64,000 nt of DNA from Pyrococcus sp. ST04 (GCF_000263735.1 NC_017946.1:971348-1035347); one strand, 5' to 3'. Numbered from the stretch's first letter, positions 39,101-45,960 are shown. Translations and numbers: made by a program. The notes: a model not told the origin generated them from the sequence alone.

Positions 39101-40676
39101 GGTGAGCTTCCAAGCCAATTCAAGTGATCCTGACGGCATAATCGAGTATCTATGGGACTTTGGAGACGGCTCAACTGGTCGTGGAGCAAATATTACCCAT
39201 GTCTATGCTAACGGAGGAGTTTACAACGTCACGTTAATTGTTTGGGACACCTACAACCTCAGCTCAAGCATTACTAAGATGATAGAGGTCTTCGCTAATG
39301 TGAGTCTGAGTAGAAACGAGACCTTTGAGTACACCAGGGACTTTGGATTCTACAACTCGACATCGTGGGAATCCTTTAAGAGAGACTTCGAGGAATGGGT
39401 TAACGAGATCCTTCGGGAGATTAAAGTTCCAGAAAGCGAGTTTGACGAGGTGTGGATCGTAAAAGCTGATAACTGGAGCCTCATAAACCACACTGAGAAC
39501 CTCTTACCCGGCTCCGGTAACGGCTGGATAAACGCCACCTATCGCCGTGTGGTTATCATGAAGGGCTTAATTGATCACAACGAGACGACCATGCTTGTAA
39601 TTCAGAGGGTTGTCCTCTTCGGCAGCGCAACCAACGTGAAGGATGTGGAACCTCCGCTCGTGAAAATAGTCTATCCCGAGAACAGAACCTATGATCACAA
39701 CGTTACCGAGCTAATTGTGTTCGTCAACGACTCCACGGTAGTGGCGTCAGTGGTAGCGGAGCTCGATGGGGAAGCTGTTACTCTAATCCAAGCCAATGGC
39801 TCGTGGCGGGCAGAAATAATGGCAGGGGATGGGAGACACCGGATCGTGGTTATCGCAAAGGACATATGGAACAACACCGCCATTGAATGGGTAAACTTCA
39901 CCGTCAACACCACAGTTAGGATTACCGAAATCAATGGGACGGAGATAGTCACAATTCCTGGCGAACTTGAAAGCGCGATCATCGTTCATAACGGACTGCT
40001 TAGGATAACACTTGAATTGGGAGGAGAGAGTGTCTCCCTAGGATTCTCCCTCAGGAAGCAGGTGCTCATAGACGAACGTCTCTGGGAAATGCCGTGGCTC
40101 GCGGTAAGAAGTGGAATGAATATGGGGAGAATTTCAGTTCGGGAGGAGACCATAAGGAAGGCAGGTAAGCTTTATGAGAGAAGAACGTTCAGGATCGAGG
40201 CAATGGGACAAGGTTACGCTGTGCTAATGCTTCCGCTGAATGGAATGGAGGTGGTGAGAGTTACCATCGAGAAAAACGGAACAACTTATGAACTCGGCAC
40301 TACCAATGAGGGCAAAGTCGGCTACTACGGAACCCTCGGAGGATACCTCTACGTTGTCATTAGAGAGGATCCAGTAGTTGAAATTGAGCTTGAAAAAGTG
40401 CTCAAAGAAGAGAAGAAAACTCCGAACTGGTTTGCTCTAGGTTTGTTGTGGGAACGCTGGTACCTAGCGCTTAGAAACGAGTTCATTAAATTCCACATGA
40501 ATTGCACGAACGAGACTGCGCTTGAAAAGGCTCTAAAATTACACAAAACGGCAGAGGAGTACTACACAAAAGGAAAGGAATACTATCCAAATGTCCCTGT
40601 ATTGTACGCCATATACATGAGAAAGGCATATCTGCTTGAAAAACAGGCGATCGAAATTGTGAGGCCTTACACTTGA
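27183..40676 (+). CDS. Giant secreted multi-domain protein (CARDB, FN3-like, PKD), 4497 residues
   Basis: The N-terminus (1-31) is a signal peptide. Residues about 90-270 form a beta-rich nidogen-like module (STNGYVEL, FVAGLDEDL, FQLIILSNGTLIWSYG). About 14 CARDB-type Ig units follow up to residue 1720, each about 107 residues and ending in a D/N-rich motif such as REDNNEL. Then come an Ig-like unit, an FN3-like unit (about 1896-1970), more CARDB-like units, carboxypeptidase-regulatory-like folds (about 2270 and 2560-2636), a helical Cys-containing region with a GG-rich linker (about 2640-3120), an Asp-rich calcium-type motif (about 3390) and two PKD domains (about 3500-3580 and 3958-4037). 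A duplicated NETxxYTxDFGFY module lies around the second PKD. No C-terminal membrane span or CGP-CTERM tail is present. Very many NxS/T sites suggest heavy glycosylation. Adhesion or an S-layer-like structure is inferred. Confidence 0.85.
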   Translation: MRRVSLIVLMILLGSLLPHNFVLHERVLAQAGPSDIVVSNPRYTVENGKIIVSVPIENRGGSGSPFNLTFSFIGFISSPEPEEVPFTWFNTSRMLENSREVSSGEVVNGSVVLRDDDGYIIYELPFELNFFGIPVKKLSVSTNGYVELMTEYEDTISEGDYEVWDFLSESRRDFVAGLDEDLETEDGYLLVARIENGVVIEWFGSTWDEYDSENYPINFQLIILSNGTLIWSYGRLRALSYGKAGYFSRVSLESREIEPEEGKSYSLSLPQVTPTVLKVQIPPMEENETRNVSIISPVDEGYVRIFADLEETLNEVDRSNNFAELWLWPGNYWIENVSIGNVTPGEFVEVNFTVKTTSRHPEPVAVRLLKNGEVEVERHIWNLPAEGLTGALHWLAQGGSYNLSLEIDAMGDTNLSDNWVYLGEYSFPLPNFRIVNYSIEVPHCSGSPARIRVNVTNDGSLNWSNVGVMGALMYSDGTMSPFWTFIPFLPAGKTAEVLLEPVVAPGNITGVRIEVDPYDWVEESSEDDNSVSVDLSLSIEMPDFTVVGMEIPSNVTTGESYLVNVTLDNLGGCYGGAVGVRLYENGRDEDSEYVEINGTTKVSLRWSPSAIGWVNLTVAVDPYNVIAELREDNNELTERVFVRGPDITITNVELVSFDGIAGSPAVFNVTLKNLGETFTSGFYIKAYGGLSTSTIYVPGGLSKGEEKTVAMEIYANAGNVTIYFKADSSDRITETNESNNDFSYELNVPLPNFKVEAISLPENTVGYVPVNVTVRNIGAPYNGTRFPLTLKISIGGRSRYYYIRNLFGSNETITKQGTIIIQAPGGLVNASVYSNVNETSKSDNWLAMNVSTGYPDLVVEIHPPEVSAGSYVRVNYTVRNRGNATLFLKGTSLPVKYGIEYEDGRRITGGTWISNLVLEPNGTAEIRPYLRFNGGRNILFGVIDEANRWVESNEDNNNATLLLELDKPDFAIANYSIPDEVLNGSAYLYHQYGIEVNVTNLGGEFMGHLIIALLVDGRVNELTGFYNLGKNETKEVTLYYRPEPGKHNLTIALDYSNEWIEERKNNNNATAMTAEFGMPDVTPVGVTWEPYNFTSGERVTFKVYLKNLGQAFEKSFTTRIEIWNGSSRLAYGTAYPYPYGYTFRENETREFRWIWYGAEPGNLTLRVVADYYNYLPETNETNNNLTVDLGSIGTPDFELSNLSVGELAFGRWVDVNVTLRNLGESIYRPFNVLFNLSGKTYYETVYGIGANEMRILSRRWYVDRTGELKVRVGVDPRNEIVETNETNNWISAIYHVEPPELFIVSYRWERHELASGYLAFTVNVTNSGGDTYKGFYLAMYVDGSLKARVWVPTLLSGETLEKTLRWRLDTGGMHEVWLVIDDGNLIPETDEDNNIVKTNVTIELPDIEVEGVSVPKMHANALFTINITLRNSGIQDIERSFFVAVYQDDKYLGGAWVNSLPAGDSKKVGIAVRPYPGDSTITVVADQYNTIVEASEDNNELSVTVHVSAPDLRVISFSPGNPGYSGETVNATVIIRNEGDYETGTFQLAIRENRKTLGSVYVESLMPGEELNVTVPWKAVPGRYNVTAVADPYNVIREWDESNNALSIPVVVPAPDLSVLSFSYSGRRIAGESMSFIVTVANKGNTTLLPFYVVIYANSTVIGVKRLNGLQSGEVRTIYFENSWKARYGSYVLRAVVDPYNKIAELREDNNEANVSVFIDDETPPSVVTLYPANGSFTNEALIGVLLSDEGSGVDLEKSQLKIYREGIPVEGLGEASWGWLIFRNSTPLLDGNYTVILTAVDRAGNSIEYSWNFVLDRKAPVISSNIVNGTLYNGSVVPAINVTDENLLNYRVTVNGREFRGGEIRADGSYLLEVFAVDKAGNKARYSAWFTVNGIPHPPSGLTLRMEGKYVELNWLPSGDSDIAGYYVYVDGKRLNEEPVEVTTFRDIFRGSLNYSVTAVDFMGFESEPVQVFPVRLEIETEKMVVGYPTEVRVNIENLDGPANGTLRLELVDVFGNIIEGIVRNVSLIPGNGTENFEVVVPQGLSSLRASLTINNSGTLAVLPVIPEEAEAPVILPQKLETGLPGLVEVRLRNHGSRPLDTSKATLRLGNITGEAIGVLPTISPGEEAVLRYRIVPRERGLQNLTFRLGYLSATIEVNIRDPVTSPVMVSTENFVRGARAKVYVTFRNIGTAPLRVADVEVLGMRRSVGLLLPPNLSVELPFEYTVPQNASRILINATVFTDVGTFRRSIVAETAEPTYNANVTVKPVFTVGEDVLIEGFAYNSSGLLANVPVKVSVLRGDFVREYYVVTDGTGRFNLTFRPLRGEYGHFIVSATHPAVVAPERDGEFDIVGLTLIPDVYDLTVTREFTGEIEVEIINHWLDSNVSVDVSAPETYNVTVPPKIELKSGRNRLKIGLSSKSAVNGTIVITFRAVQLGIEVKKNLTVRVNVLPPAPRIEIEPLSLDVGLLTNESASRTITVKNTGFEELRNVSVVSSIEWVKVVSAFTGLEAGKSGAISLYIAPPENLTGTFEGSIRISSSNYRDIYVPIRITVTPNAKGSLRVIVMDPNATRLEKAEVTLYNGYAHFEGKTDENGTVIFTDVPIGEYTLIVGEESHYTSSRKVVIEAGLERNLTVVLMPSVLEIEWEVVPVTIEDVYIIKHEIGYTTYVPAPEIKTYGGDLEVYIDYEKLAELGIVEFRGQLIIRNTHRYVSVFNITFESGGNHYIDVEFMVDRIDELKPGETVIVPYVVRIYYQRSPPINPCLHETKVFILKAGVVCVEEAGKITLKAQKVHRLIVKPTCDGCWKSLLNIGAHILFEKLSDKLGDLLENNEIAKDSGDKALEALKELYEAYYQMSMNPTDENIKNYEKTLQKFKGTLLEIGKTALAKYGEKYLENYLSTEGIEFDLILDEKGQVVGFVIPSDVTPMYPEVMSTINVQNGNVQVNWEEAEKLADKLTGGVISELKEKAENLWIVEMINLIVKLVDDYTPMIAEAGMNCAICLLHNNCSPPNVGEMRPIQLIRTAYFTGYDGGGAGGVSGGGVQGETSVGRFTCEGLPRPKNSTSQTSQPTTNSCTACSIKTNLSDPGERKICVNLPVRNLPSQPLQENENGEAQNMLHMCVDLVITIEQRLTFERQAFRASLRFTNTNANYSLEDVNVTLVFFDDNAKDAGERFFVRLEERSGLNNGVLQPKGEASFRWLIVPKVGAAREFRTRYYVMANVTAKLGDSRLVFETWPAVIEVKPVPQLELDYVIPRKVYGDDPYTPEIEQPVPFIFGLRVKNVGYGEARNLRIASAQPKIERSNYPGVYIDFKLLGTIVNGKAAPNSLTVNFGDLKPGESSTAAWIMSAEVTGDFVYYNATFQHSDELGGNETSLIRVLRTHFLFRAFNDTANDDGMMDFLVDDDGDAIPEMIIDSNGEDYPVLKVNFTEEYGRGFRKVIPLVKSPGWIYMAIPVSGFTRATRSDGKEPVAQWIDNETLHLLDLGTSEFYVLKANRPPVPVVRVSEPILVNRTVTLDASLSYDPDGRIIRYLWRIGNDTLEGPLVSYTFREVGNYTVILTVWDEENSSASITRNIRVYLGPKFVVEVGTIPEWGIVPFNVTVEVSVTNTGDTLGTYNLTILIDNQLEVVEEVTLQAGEMRNLTFPVEITSAGEHVISVNGKNATVLAYWNISLSKNETLKYTKDFGFYDSLTWEPFVKDFNNWTAQLLENVSLPELMLERILDEKVSNWTLVNRSENLNPREKEGYIRAIYFRNATIRGISGWNYTTVRVAQRVVIFANASHRLDEEPPTIRVTPESGVYERIPVLNVTVIDETNVTVWVETKRGRKNLTLLLKNGNVSVWTGMPPLGLGNNTVTVYAEDYFGNRANETLWIYLNPKAPIVTIESPEEKVYNSRQVWINYTVIDDDLVGVKAYLDGRLISTNSSWSVKLVLDYGTHNFTVEAWDVSNNVTETVMFRINEPPTVNFTWSAEYLEVSFQANSSDPDGIIEYLWDFGDGSTGRGANITHVYANGGVYNVTLIVWDTYNLSSSITKMIEVFANVSLSRNETFEYTRDFGFYNSTSWESFKRDFEEWVNEILREIKVPESEFDEVWIVKADNWSLINHTENLLPGSGNGWINATYRRVVIMKGLIDHNETTMLVIQRVVLFGSATNVKDVEPPLVKIVYPENRTYDHNVTELIVFVNDSTVVASVVAELDGEAVTLIQANGSWRAEIMAGDGRHRIVVIAKDIWNNTAIEWVNFTVNTTVRITEINGTEIVTIPGELESAIIVHNGLLRITLELGGESVSLGFSLRKQVLIDERLWEMPWLAVRSGMNMGRISVREETIRKAGKLYERRTFRIEAMGQGYAVLMLPLNGMEVVRVTIEKNGTTYELGTTNEGKVGYYGTLGGYLYVVIREDPVVEIELEKVLKEEKKTPNWFALGLLWERWYLALRNEFIKFHMNCTNETALEKALKLHKTAEEYYTKGKEYYPNVPVLYAIYMRKAYLLEKQAIEIVRPYT

Positions 40677-40729
40677 TTCCCGGAAGGGATTTATACTTCT
40701 TTTTTTATAAAGCTCATTGAGGGATGTGT

Positions 40730-43003
40730 GTGAATACACTTGCCCTGCTTAAGGCTCTCTCCAACGAAACGAATCTTCAGATACTCTCCCTTCTGAGGTC
40801 AGGATCATTCCATCCAAGGGAGCTGGCAAGGCTTCTTCAGAGGAGTGAGAGTGACGTGTCGAGAAGACTGAAAAAACTGGAGAAGCTGGGACTTGTGGAG
40901 GGGAGATGGATTAGACTCGGGGATAGAAACGTTAGGATATACTCCCTCAAGGTGAACGAAGTAAAAGTTAACTTCCTGCCGGGAGAGGTTCAGGTGGGTA
41001 TTAAAGAGGCTGAATCCTATAGGCTTCCCATAACATTTGAAGATGTCCCAAAGACTAGCTTCTTCGTAGGAAGGCACGATGAGGTTGAGATTCTCAAAAA
41101 TGCAAAGGGTAAAGTGGTTGTCGTTTATGGAATTGCAGGAATTGGTAAGACCAGCCTCCTTGCAAGGGTTTTTCCTGAAGCATTCTGGTACTCAATGAAC
41201 GGCTCGGAGAGCTTCGAATACTTCGCCTGGCAGCTTAGCCTCTACCTAAACTCCCTGGGATATCGGGCCCTCATGGAGTATCTTCGAGGCGGTGGAAAAG
41301 AGGAAAAGGAGCTGTTTGAGCTGATTCTCGAAGGAATAGACGAGACAGAAAGTGTCATCGTGATAGACGACCTCCACAAGTGCCAGGACGAGACACTTAT
41401 GAGAATGCTCTCTTATCTGGCCGGAAGGCTGAAGAAAGGTACCATCGCCGTTGCATCGAGAGTCAAGCCCCTCCTCGGCATCGAGGGAGTAATCTACATA
41501 AACCTAAGTGGCCTGGAACCTGGGGAGGCCTACGAACTGGCAAAAAAGATTAAAAAAAGAATCCCTGTGGACAAATTTGCCAAAATCTACCGCATAACCA
41601 GAGGGCACCCTCTGGCACTCATCCTTTTGCTCGAAAGCTCAGGGGAGAGCTTGGAAGAGGCTAAAGAGAACATCTTTGAGTTTCTTTTCACGGAGATTTA
41701 TCGTTCTCTGACCGAAGAGGAGAAGCGGATGCTTCTAATGCTTTCTATCTTTGAAGAACCCCTTGAATATGAGGCCATTAAAACCCTTTATGGTGGCAGG
41801 AAAACCTTTTTCATTCTCCACTCTCTACTGAGAAAGGGACTGGTAGAGAGGAGGGGCAGTCAGTACTTCATCCACGACATGCTGAGGGGGTTTCTCAGAG
41901 AAAAAGAAACTTTTGAGAGCAGAACCTACTACCTTGAGTATGCGGAGTACCTCATTCAAAAAAATACCCCCAGAGACTTCCTGAAGGCCTTCGAATATAT
42001 ACTCAAAGCCGGAGCCACCGAGAAAATAAGAGAATTAGTGGAACTTCGAATCCGGAGGTTCAAACACCTGCCGGGAGACTTTCCGAAAACATACAGGAGG
42101 ATACTATCCCAAGCGGGGGATAACCCCTACGCTCGGGGAGAACTGGGTATAATCTACTTCAACACAGGATTCTTCCAGAAGGCCAGAGATATCCTCCTAG
42201 AGGTGGAGGACAAAATTGAGGGCCTCTTCAAAGCGGAGGTTGTGAGCACCTTGGCAGATGTTTTCCTCGTGCTTGAGAACCTAGAGATGGCTGAGAGATA
42301 CCTTCAGAAGACGAAGGAGCTAGCCGAAGAACTTCAAGATCCTGAGGTGTGGCTTTGGTATTACATGGAGAAAACGAAGTACGAGTACTATCGCCGAAAC
42401 CTTGAAGAAGCTTTGAAGAGTGCGTTTAAGGAGCTAGAAGTGGCACGAGAGCACGGAAGAAGTCCGGAAGACGAGGGGCTAGTGCTCCTTCACATAGGAG
42501 ACATATACCTCGACCTGGAGCAACCAGAGGAGGGAATAAAATACTACGAAGAGGGCCTAAGGGTAGCAAAAGCATACGGGCTGACCTTTATCGAACACGT
42601 TACGTACATGGAGCTATCCAAGACACACTACATACTCGGGAACTACCGGAAAGCCGTCTCCTATGGAAACCGGGCCGTGGAGTACTTTTTGAGAATCAAG
42701 AACTACCGCAGGGCAGTGGATGCCCTGGCTTACAGATGCGTATCATGGATAGGGCTCGGCGAGGCGGAGAGGGCAGAGGAGGATGCCAGGGAGCTCATTA
42801 GAATCGCCCACAGTACTGGCTATCCTCTTGCGTGGGCTGGCTACATCTTCATGGGAGCGGCAAAGTTTTTGAAGGGAGAGGATGGGTCTAGTTACGTGGA
42901 GAAGGGAAGAAAACATTTCCAGGATTATCCCTGGCTTTTTGAGGCTGTAATTCAAGAACTTGAAAGGGTTTTTGAGTTCCCCAAGGAACTAAAACTTAAG
43001 TAG
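40730..43003 (+). CDS. STAND-type NTPase regulator: HTH, NB-ARC-like ATPase, TPR repeats
   Basis: The 757-residue protein has three parts. Residues 1-75 are an ArsR/MarR-like winged helix (LALLKALSNETNLQILSLL, HPRELARLLQRSESDVSRRL). Residues about 110-370 are a STAND ATPase with a FVGRHDE entry motif, Walker A GIAGIGKTS (about 134), Walker B SVIVIDDLH (about 209) and GHPLAL. The C-terminal half is TPR-like helices (about 470-730). The layout is that of MalT-like signal-dependent regulators. GAGGG placed six bases before the GTG at 40730 favours that start over the ATG at 40724. It lies 53 bases after the giant gene with its own TTTATAAAG box, so it may control that locus. Confidence 0.85.
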   Translation: MNTLALLKALSNETNLQILSLLRSGSFHPRELARLLQRSESDVSRRLKKLEKLGLVEGRWIRLGDRNVRIYSLKVNEVKVNFLPGEVQVGIKEAESYRLPITFEDVPKTSFFVGRHDEVEILKNAKGKVVVVYGIAGIGKTSLLARVFPEAFWYSMNGSESFEYFAWQLSLYLNSLGYRALMEYLRGGGKEEKELFELILEGIDETESVIVIDDLHKCQDETLMRMLSYLAGRLKKGTIAVASRVKPLLGIEGVIYINLSGLEPGEAYELAKKIKKRIPVDKFAKIYRITRGHPLALILLLESSGESLEEAKENIFEFLFTEIYRSLTEEEKRMLLMLSIFEEPLEYEAIKTLYGGRKTFFILHSLLRKGLVERRGSQYFIHDMLRGFLREKETFESRTYYLEYAEYLIQKNTPRDFLKAFEYILKAGATEKIRELVELRIRRFKHLPGDFPKTYRRILSQAGDNPYARGELGIIYFNTGFFQKARDILLEVEDKIEGLFKAEVVSTLADVFLVLENLEMAERYLQKTKELAEELQDPEVWLWYYMEKTKYEYYRRNLEEALKSAFKELEVAREHGRSPEDEGLVLLHIGDIYLDLEQPEEGIKYYEEGLRVAKAYGLTFIEHVTYMELSKTHYILGNYRKAVSYGNRAVEYFLRIKNYRRAVDALAYRCVSWIGLGEAERAEEDARELIRIAHSTGYPLAWAGYIFMGAAKFLKGEDGSSYVEKGRKHFQDYPWLFEAVIQELERVFEFPKELKLK

Positions 43004-43120
43004 ATGGTTCTGGGACGTGAAGAATTTAACCCGAGGGGGAGGCTTTTAAAAGGGAAATGTAATACAAAACTTCCTTCTCGATTATCTTGAACACAACTAC
43101 ACTCTATCACAACTCACCTC

Positions 43121-43540
43121 TCATAACCTGGAGGATTCCAGTTCAATCACTTTAACTTCCCTAACTTCTTCAATCTCCTTCAACTTATCTTCGAGTTCCT
43201 TTGTGCTAATTTTAGACTCACTGACATCGACTATTGCAACTATCGCTGAGAGTCCCAAAGATTCCAGCTCCTCTGCCTCGTTGAATAGGATGTTTATCCC
43301 AAACCTTCCTAAAAGCCCACTGACCTTGGCTAAAACTCCCGGCTTATCCTCAACGACCATCTCTATCTCAACTAGCTTCTTTCCTGGCAGGGCAACTCTC
43401 TCAACGTGCATTTCTTTTATGTCAGTATCAACCTCCACAAGGAAGTATGCTCCCTTAATCAGGCCGAGCTCATAGGCGAACTCTAGGGGGATCTCTATCT
43501 TTCCATCTTCCTTTATCTTTACTATGAAGTACTCCCTCAT
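43121..43540 (-). CDS. ACT-domain protein with N-terminal AbrB-like segment
   Basis: The 139-residue protein joins a short beta-rich region similar to AbrB/SpoVT folds (IKEDGKIEIPLEFAYELGL, residues about 8-27) to an ACT domain (VEIEMVVEDKPGVLAKVSGL near residue 57, with FGINILFNEAEEL). ACT domains bind small ligands, often amino acids, and regulate enzymes or transcription. This combination occurs in archaeal small regulators, but no target is visible next to it. It is divergent from the sRNA at 43584. Confidence 0.75.
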   Translation of the reverse strand: MREYFIVKIKEDGKIEIPLEFAYELGLIKGAYFLVEVDTDIKEMHVERVALPGKKLVEIEMVVEDKPGVLAKVSGLLGRFGINILFNEAEELESLGLSAIVAIVDVSESKISTKELEDKLKEIEEVREVKVIELESSRL

Positions 43541-43583
43541 CCTGACACCAAAAGCTTATCATCAAACACTTTTAATAACGTTT

Positions 43584-43643
43584 GAGGCAATGATGAGTAG
43601 CAAGCCACCTGAAAAGTGATGAAGTGAACACCCCCTGAGCCTC
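43584..43643 (+). ncRNA. C/D box sRNA (2'-O-methylation guide)
   Basis: All four boxes are perfect and correctly ordered: C ATGATGA (43590-43596), a 12-base guide, D' CTGA (43609-43612), a 3-base loop, C' GTGATGA (43616-43622), a 12-base guide and D CTGA (43635-43638). The terminal stem pairs GAGGC (43584-43588) with GCCTC (43639-43643). By the box-plus-five rule the D' guide would methylate the C in GTGGCTTG and the D guide the U in GGGGUGUU of its target RNA. I could not place the targets. Its last bases overlap the stop codon of the convergent surface-protein gene by two bases. Confidence 0.85.
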
Positions 43644-45960
43644 ACCTCCTTTTTAGTAGAAGAAGGCTAAATAATACTATTATTCCCGGACCACAGATCC
43701 CCTTAGTGACAGTAACTGTCTCAATTTTCTCATTCGTGAGCGTTTTACTGTTGGTTTTCTCTGTACTGGGCTTGGTGGATGAAGAGGAAGTCTCCGATTC
43801 TTTTGGAGGTACTATAACTTTGATTTCATTTGTGGGTGGCCCAATGAAACCTGTTTCAAGTCTCACCGCGATGGAGATGTAATACACCCCAGGGTTTAGC
43901 TGGAGGGTATACTCCTTTTCTCTAACTTCAACCTTGTTCCTTCTCCTTCCTGGCTCCACGTCGTAGTAAAGTATATATCCAACGACTTTTGAAAGGCCTT
44001 CCTTTTCAGGGACAATCTGATAGTTATAAACTCTAAACTCGTCGTAGCAGCCAAGCATTGAGTGAGGACCATAAGGCCAATAACCCGGGTTTTGACCTAG
44101 CGAAAAGTCCTTATTTGTTTGTATTGGTCCCCTATAATCCCCTTCTCCAATTTTTATCCCGTTGATGTAGAGCTCATTTCCCCTGATCCCCCATGTAACG
44201 GCTATATGATACCACTCGTTCGGATCCCAAATTAGCACATCCTTGGAGAAGCTCCATTTTATAAGTACCCCGCTATCACTAACCTTGACACTAACATTAT
44301 CAGGCCTCGTTAGGAAGTTATTTCCAGCGCTGATCCATTCCTTTCCATTCCATATGCTCCATGAGACCCAAGTTCTTGGATTGTGCGGATCTTTCCAGGA
44401 TATGGGTACCAGGGGCAGTATAAACGCTCCCTTATCTGCCGCTCTCCAGCCTATGTTGTCGAGCAAGAACCCTCCATCTGGTGGCGTATAGGAGCCATAA
44501 TTTTTCCATTCATCGTGTCTCCTTGAATAAATCTTGTAGATATCCTTGGGTGGCTTCCAATAGAATTCTATGCTCCCCTCTTTGGCAGGTAGAATTTCTC
44601 CCTTATATGTTATATAACCATCATCTTCACCAATGAAGATACACTCTCCCGCTACTCCTGCTCTATATTCTCCTTTAACGCTTCCCTTTGTTTTTCCTTT
44701 ATCTAGGGGATCATAGAACACGACGCCTTTTCTTGGGGTGCTCTTGGTTGTAGTTTTGGTTTTCTCTTCCTCCTTTATTATTTCCTTTACCTCGAGCCTT
44801 GTTTGAAAGTGTGAAATTTTTGTTTTTGAGGCAATAAAGGTTGGCTTCCACTCCTCTCCAGCGATCTTTATGTTTGTCTTTCTCTTTACAATGCTTCCAT
44901 CTGCCTCTTTTATTGTTATATTCTCACATTTTGAGCAATCCAAATCGCTAACTTCCAAAATAGCAAGCTTATGACCCCATCCTCCAAAATCTCCTGTATA
45001 CAAGGTTCCAACGATCATGTAGCTTCCATCACTTGCAAAAAAGTCCTTTATCGTCGAGAGTGAGGCCCTTATCCTCTTTGTCCACTTTATGTTGCCCTTT
45101 AAATCTGTTGAAAATATCGTTAGACCCTCCCTATCGGCTTCCAGAAATACTAGTGAATTACCAACTTTTATTCCCCTTATAACTGGCTTAACATCATAGC
45201 TTTTCTGCCAGAGTATGTTTCCTTTTTCGTTTATCTCCATTAAAAAGAACACTCTCTGAAGGACATCAAATCCGTATTCTATGTCCCCAGTCACTATGTA
45301 GCCATTTTTACTTGGAAACACGGTTAGTATTCTCACCCTTTCACCCTTGCTTCCGACTAAATAGAAGGACGTTCTGAGGTGGAAGCTGGAATCTATGATT
45401 CCTATAAACCCCTCCCCGTAGCTTTGTCCAAACTGTCCAAATATTGCTGCAGAATTTGCACCTCTAGCGATACCTTTTAAGTATCCCTCTCCAATGTTTG
45501 AGTATTTAAGAAGAACTCTAAATCTTCCATCTTTTTCGATTCTCCCAATTCCAAATCCGGAATAAGTAGTTCTTGAAATGGTAAAGCCCACAAGTCCATA
45601 GCTATCCCATGGGACAAGTGTGTCTAAATCCATATCCTTTTTCTCTCTGATCCAAAGCGGATTAAGGCTGTCATCAAGTGCAAGAATATAGCTTCCCCCT
45701 CTAATTAGGTATCCCCAGCTGAGCCTTTCTATTTCTCTAGCAGGATCGCCAAGTCCATTAATCTTCATACCTTTTCCATTTGTAAATACTATGTATGTTT
45801 CACTCCCCTGGAAAAAGGACTGCATGCATAAATTTGCTGCGCAGTTTGCTTCTTGTATTCCTTTAGCTCCTTCAACTCCCGGTGAATATTCCCTTAAACT
45901 CATAGCTGACACTAGTCCAGGCAAAAGGGTTAGAACAAAAAGAAAGAATAGCTTTTTCAT
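43642..45960 (-). CDS. Surface protein with beta-propeller and LamG domains and CGP-CTERM anchor
   Basis: The 772-residue protein has a signal peptide (MKKLFFLFVLTLLPGLVSA). Residues about 35-340 are repetitive strands with W/Y and GN/GD turns (GNILWQKSYD, GNIKWTKRI) like PQQ or bulb-lectin propellers. A Lys/Thr linker is followed by a LamG/concanavalin-like domain (about 435-645; EFYWKPPKDIYKIYS, WYHIAVTWGIRGNELYING). An Ig-like strand set and a Ser/Thr-rich stalk come next. The tail GICGPGIIVLFSLLLLKRR is the Thermococcales CGP-CTERM sorting motif. GGAGGAG six bases before 45960 selects this ATG over those at 45975 and 46008. Carbohydrate or surface binding is likely. Confidence 0.85.
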   Translation of the reverse strand: MKKLFFLFVLTLLPGLVSAMSLREYSPGVEGAKGIQEANCAANLCMQSFFQGSETYIVFTNGKGMKINGLGDPAREIERLSWGYLIRGGSYILALDDSLNPLWIREKKDMDLDTLVPWDSYGLVGFTISRTTYSGFGIGRIEKDGRFRVLLKYSNIGEGYLKGIARGANSAAIFGQFGQSYGEGFIGIIDSSFHLRTSFYLVGSKGERVRILTVFPSKNGYIVTGDIEYGFDVLQRVFFLMEINEKGNILWQKSYDVKPVIRGIKVGNSLVFLEADREGLTIFSTDLKGNIKWTKRIRASLSTIKDFFASDGSYMIVGTLYTGDFGGWGHKLAILEVSDLDCSKCENITIKEADGSIVKRKTNIKIAGEEWKPTFIASKTKISHFQTRLEVKEIIKEEEKTKTTTKSTPRKGVVFYDPLDKGKTKGSVKGEYRAGVAGECIFIGEDDGYITYKGEILPAKEGSIEFYWKPPKDIYKIYSRRHDEWKNYGSYTPPDGGFLLDNIGWRAADKGAFILPLVPISWKDPHNPRTWVSWSIWNGKEWISAGNNFLTRPDNVSVKVSDSGVLIKWSFSKDVLIWDPNEWYHIAVTWGIRGNELYINGIKIGEGDYRGPIQTNKDFSLGQNPGYWPYGPHSMLGCYDEFRVYNYQIVPEKEGLSKVVGYILYYDVEPGRRRNKVEVREKEYTLQLNPGVYYISIAVRLETGFIGPPTNEIKVIVPPKESETSSSSTKPSTEKTNSKTLTNEKIETVTVTKGICGPGIIVLFSLLLLKRR

